Positions 61,868-64,000 of a stretch of 64,000 nt of DNA are shown in pieces. A program made the translations under genes and the position numbers. This DNA is from an uncultured Desulfuromonas sp. Its GTDB lineage: Bacteria > Desulfobacterota > Desulfuromonadia > Desulfuromonadales > Desulfuromonadaceae. The stretch covers positions 1,188,001 to 1,252,000 of the forward strand of contig NZ_OY781461.1 in NCBI RefSeq assembly GCF_963676955.1, in the 5' to 3' direction. The first letter of the stretch is position 1. Each line of letters starts with the position of its first letter. Below the pieces are notes generated by a model. That model was given only the letters and a program-made list of their open reading frames with translations, was not told where the DNA came from and ran no database searches.

Positions 61868-62559
61868 TGACACCGCTACGCGTCTTAATTGTTGAGGATG
61901 ATCCGCGCATTGCCCAGCTGCATCAACGGTTTTGCGAAAAAGTCGCCGGATTTGAGGTCAGCGGGTTGGCCGCGACCTGTGAAGAGGCGGATGAGCTGGC
62001 CATCATCCTCGAACCCGATCTGCTGCTGCTCGATCTGTATTTGCCCGACGGTAACGGCATGGATCTGTTGCGTCAGTTGCGTACCCGTGGCCAGGAGGTG
62101 GATGTGATTCTGATCACCGCAGCCAAGGATGTGGCTGCCGTCCAACAGGCACTGCGGGCCGGAGCATTTGATTATATTGTCAAACCGGCGGTGTTTGCGC
62201 GCTTCGAAGAGGCTCTGACCAAGTTTGCCGCGTACCGGGAGCAACTCGGGCAGGGGGATGTGCTCAATCAGAACGATATCGATCAGTTGTTGCACAGTCA
62301 CCATCAGCCGAGAGCCCTCGAACGGGGGGCCGTGCCGAAAGGGATTGATCCCTTGACCCTGACGAAGATTCGCCAGGTGTTTGCCGACCGGCAAGGAGCA
62401 GGGCTGAGTGCCGAAGAGGTGGGCGCGCAGATCGGTGCCAGTCGCTCGACGGCGCGGCGTTATCTCGAATACATGGTGTCGATCAGTGAGCTGACGGCCG
62501 ATGTGGTGTATGGCAGTGTCGGGCGGCCGGAGCGGCGTTATTTCAGTTTTGAAAATTAG
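61867..62559 (+). CDS. CitB/DcuR-type response regulator
   Basis: A 230-residue regulator: receiver domain (about 1-120) with the phosphorylatable Asp in LLLLDLYLPDG and the switch Lys in DYIVKP, then a linker and a helix-turn-helix of the DcuR/CitB kind (VGAQIGASRSTARRYLEYM). Overlaps the kinase gene. Likely regulates the Dcu carrier at the window end, though about 700 bases and repeat DNA separate them and the carrier is on the other strand. Confidence 0.95.
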   Translation: MTPLRVLIVEDDPRIAQLHQRFCEKVAGFEVSGLAATCEEADELAIILEPDLLLLDLYLPDGNGMDLLRQLRTRGQEVDVILITAAKDVAAVQQALRAGAFDYIVKPAVFARFEEALTKFAAYREQLGQGDVLNQNDIDQLLHSHHQPRALERGAVPKGIDPLTLTKIRQVFADRQGAGLSAEEVGAQIGASRSTARRYLEYMVSISELTADVVYGSVGRPERRYFSFEN

Positions 62560-62577
62560 CCGAGTGATTATTTTTGC

Positions 62578-62604
62578 GCCACTTTTGTCGACGCAAAATG
62601 TGGC
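62578..62604 (+). terminator. Hairpin after the response regulator, possible terminator
   Basis: GCCACTTTTG, loop TCGACG, CAAAATGTGGC: a 10-bp stem with one bulge and no T-run. Confidence 0.35.
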
Positions 62605-62742
62605 CCGAGGTGTGGGCGCGGAAGCCCACGTCACGTGCGTACCAGGATCGCGAACGGATGAAGTTTGCTGGAGCGATTAGCTCCGAATGTCGGACCACTG
62701 AAGATCAAAGACAAAGTCGCCGGATTTCGTCCCAGCAGCCGA

Positions 62743-62772
62743 CATACTTTTGACTAGCCGCTCAAAAGTATG
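62743..62772. repeat. 11-bp palindromic hairpin element
   Basis: CATACTTTTGA, loop CTAGCCGC, TCAAAAGTATG: a perfect stem in non-coding DNA, followed by a partial repeat of AAAAG and CTAGC. It looks like a member of a repeat family. Confidence 0.5.
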
Positions 62773-62985
62773 CAAAAGCTAGCTTGAACACCTCCTGAAC
62801 CTGGACCCACCGACATTGAGTCTGTTTCCATTTTATTTTATGGATTCGGCTCGCCGCCCTTTAGGTCGGCGAATCGTGCAACTCATCATTGTTGGGGTAA
62901 AACATTGATAACAATATTGTGTCGCGCTCTATTTCTTCCGTGGCACCGGTGAAACGGGTGGGACGGTGCCCACCCTCCAGCGGAG

Positions 62986-63170
62986 TTTATTGTTTCAGCC
63001 CGCTGGTTTAAAACCATGGACTTTGAGTCCAAGCCTTTCAGGTGCTAGTCATTTTATCCGTCATCCCTGCGAAGGCAGGGATCCAGGTGTGTTGAAAGTC
63101 TCTGGATTCCGGCTTAAACCATGCCGGAATGACGATCAATAGAAACCGGTTCTTGATTTTTGCATTAGGG
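62986..63170. repeat. 186-bp dispersed repeat, copy 2
   Basis: A match to 36565-36750 over its full length. Here the central hairpin is regular: CTGCGAAGGCAGGGATCCAG, then CTGGATTCCGGC and GCCGGAATGACG. The rest of the 62605-62985 stretch has only small stems. Confidence 0.85.
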
Positions 63171-63221
63171 CCTTTCAGTCCTGTCTAACCTATTTACTTT
63201 CAGCGCATAGCTGCTTAAACA

Positions 63222-63261
63222 ACAGCGCCCCGATCAATCACTGATCGGGGCGCTGTCTTTT
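63222..63261. terminator. Terminator downstream of the Dcu carrier
   Basis: ACAGCGCCCCGATCA, loop ATCAC, TGATCGGGGCGCTGT with CTTTT on the plus strand; a perfect 15-bp stem 21 bases past the Dcu stop. Confidence 0.85.
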
Positions 63262-63281
63262 AACCTGTTGCGTCGTTGGGT

Positions 63282-64000
63282 TTAGATGAGCATGGAGGCC
63301 AGGACATAGCCGACACAACAGGCCGTAATGACCGCAATCAAACCGGGAACCATGAAGCTGTGGTTGAAGTAGTACTTGCCGATCTTCGTCGTGCCGGTGA
63401 TGTCAAACGCCACGGTGGCAATATCCGACGGATAGTTGGGGATGAAGAAATAGCCGTAGCAGGAGGGCATGATGCCGATCACCAGCGCCGGAGACAGGCC
63501 CATACCCAAAGCGACCGGGAGCATCATGCGGCAGGTGGCTGCCTGGCTGTTGACAACGACGGAGACGATGAACATGGCCAGGGCAAAGGTCCACGGATAG
63601 GCCTGAACCATATCCAGGATACCGGCTTTGAAGCTCGGCATGGCAAACTGGAAGTAGGTGTCGCTCATCCAGGCGATACCGAAGATGGCAATGGCGGCGA
63701 CCATACCGGATTTAAACACCACGCCTTCAGGCACTTTGGAGGTTTTGGTTTTTGTCACCAGCAGAATGATGCCGCCAAAGGCCAACATCATCATCTGAAT
63801 GACGACAGACATCTTGATCGGTTTGGCGGCGTCCGCGATGGTGCGGATGCTCGGGAACATGGCGATAATAACAATGGTGACCAGGGCAAGAATAAACAGG
63901 ATGACCGATTGTTTCGCCGAAGCCGGCAGCTCTTCATCAAGAGTGGTCGCGGTGGTTTCTTCAATGCGTTTACGCATGTCCGGATCCTGCATACGACGCT
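63282..64000 (-). CDS. Anaerobic C4-dicarboxylate carrier, DcuA/DcuB family (5' part beyond window)
   Basis: The visible 236-239 codons are the C-terminal half of a Dcu-type fumarate/succinate exchanger; the frame runs on past base 64000 (the Met at 63992 is internal). About seven membrane helices are seen, with MVVNSQAATCRMMLPVALG-like and PSCYGYFFIPNYPSDIATVAFD strings typical of DcuA/DcuB. It would exchange fumarate or malate for succinate or aspartate during anaerobic growth. Its location by a DcuS/DcuR-like system supports the assignment. I cannot choose between DcuA and DcuB. Confidence 0.9.
   Translation of the reverse strand, partial: RRMQDPDMRKRIEETTATTLDEELPASAKQSVILFILALVTIVIIAMFPSIRTIADAAKPIKMSVVIQMMMLAFGGIILLVTKTKTSKVPEGVVFKSGMVAAIAIFGIAWMSDTYFQFAMPSFKAGILDMVQAYPWTFALAMFIVSVVVNSQAATCRMMLPVALGMGLSPALVIGIMPSCYGYFFIPNYPSDIATVAFDITGTTKIGKYYFNHSFMVPGLIAVITACCVGYVLASMLI

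Overview
The window looks like a chromosomal segment of an anaerobic, respiring deltaproteobacterium of the Desulfuromonas/Pelobacter type. The grounds are a porin plus multiheme c-cytochrome conduit, several iron-containing alcohol dehydrogenases, many sigma-54 activators with matching -24/-12 promoters, an anaerobic C4-dicarboxylate (Dcu) transporter with a CitA/DcuS-type two-component system, and moderately high GC. This assignment is inference; there is no rRNA or other phylogenetic marker in the window.

Layout. 1-640: 3' end of a group II intron. 743-8850: a type I restriction-modification operon (hsdM-hsdS-AlbA_2 ATPase-hsdR) whose genes all overlap by a few bases. 9.0-24.7 kb: an accessory stress/detoxification region around a YqhC-like AraC regulator. 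It holds cupins, short-chain dehydrogenases, a CMD-family protein, two cyclophilin-like proteins, an Fe-S flavoprotein, a metallo-hydrolase, two Fe-alcohol dehydrogenases, an alpha/beta hydrolase and drug-type MFS transporters. It also holds three damaged genes and several palindromic repeats. 25.4-32.9 kb: a TetR gene, a sigma-54 activator and, across a promoter region with a 13-bp inverted repeat and a -24/-12 promoter, a three-gene outer-membrane electron conduit (porin, 10-heme periplasmic cytochrome, 13-heme lipoprotein cytochrome). A complete group II intron sits directly behind its terminator.

35-46 kb: a DUF169 gene with a MarR regulator that share an operator motif; small hypothetical genes; a YeeE/YedE sulfur-transport pair; a thioredoxin-type arsenate reductase; a chemoreceptor with a near-consensus sigma-54 promoter; and a RimK/RimB/aspartoacylase-like operon. 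46-51.5 kb: an AcoR-like sigma-54 activator upstream of a -24/-12 promoter and an aldehyde dehydrogenase, small DUF1858-like and Fe-alcohol dehydrogenase operon, apparently for alcohol/aldehyde oxidation. 51.6-64 kb: TetR, MFS and LysR genes, a DksA-like protein without its zinc cysteines, an HNH nuclease, a PAS-PP2C phosphatase, a CHASE-GGDEF protein, a pyridine nucleotide-disulfide oxidoreductase, the DcuS/DcuR-like system, and the beginning of a Dcu carrier cut by the window edge.

Sigma-54 control recurs in three places (28.4, 43.0 and 48.3 kb). Dispersed palindromic repeats occur in most long non-coding gaps; one 186-bp family is present twice (36.6 and 63.0 kb). I saw no tRNA, rRNA or CRISPR array. 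The strongest candidates for follow-up are the sigma-54-controlled cytochrome conduit, the apparently leaderless MarR gene with its paired operators, and the AlbA_2 ATPase with a 21-bp repeat tract inside the type I restriction operon.
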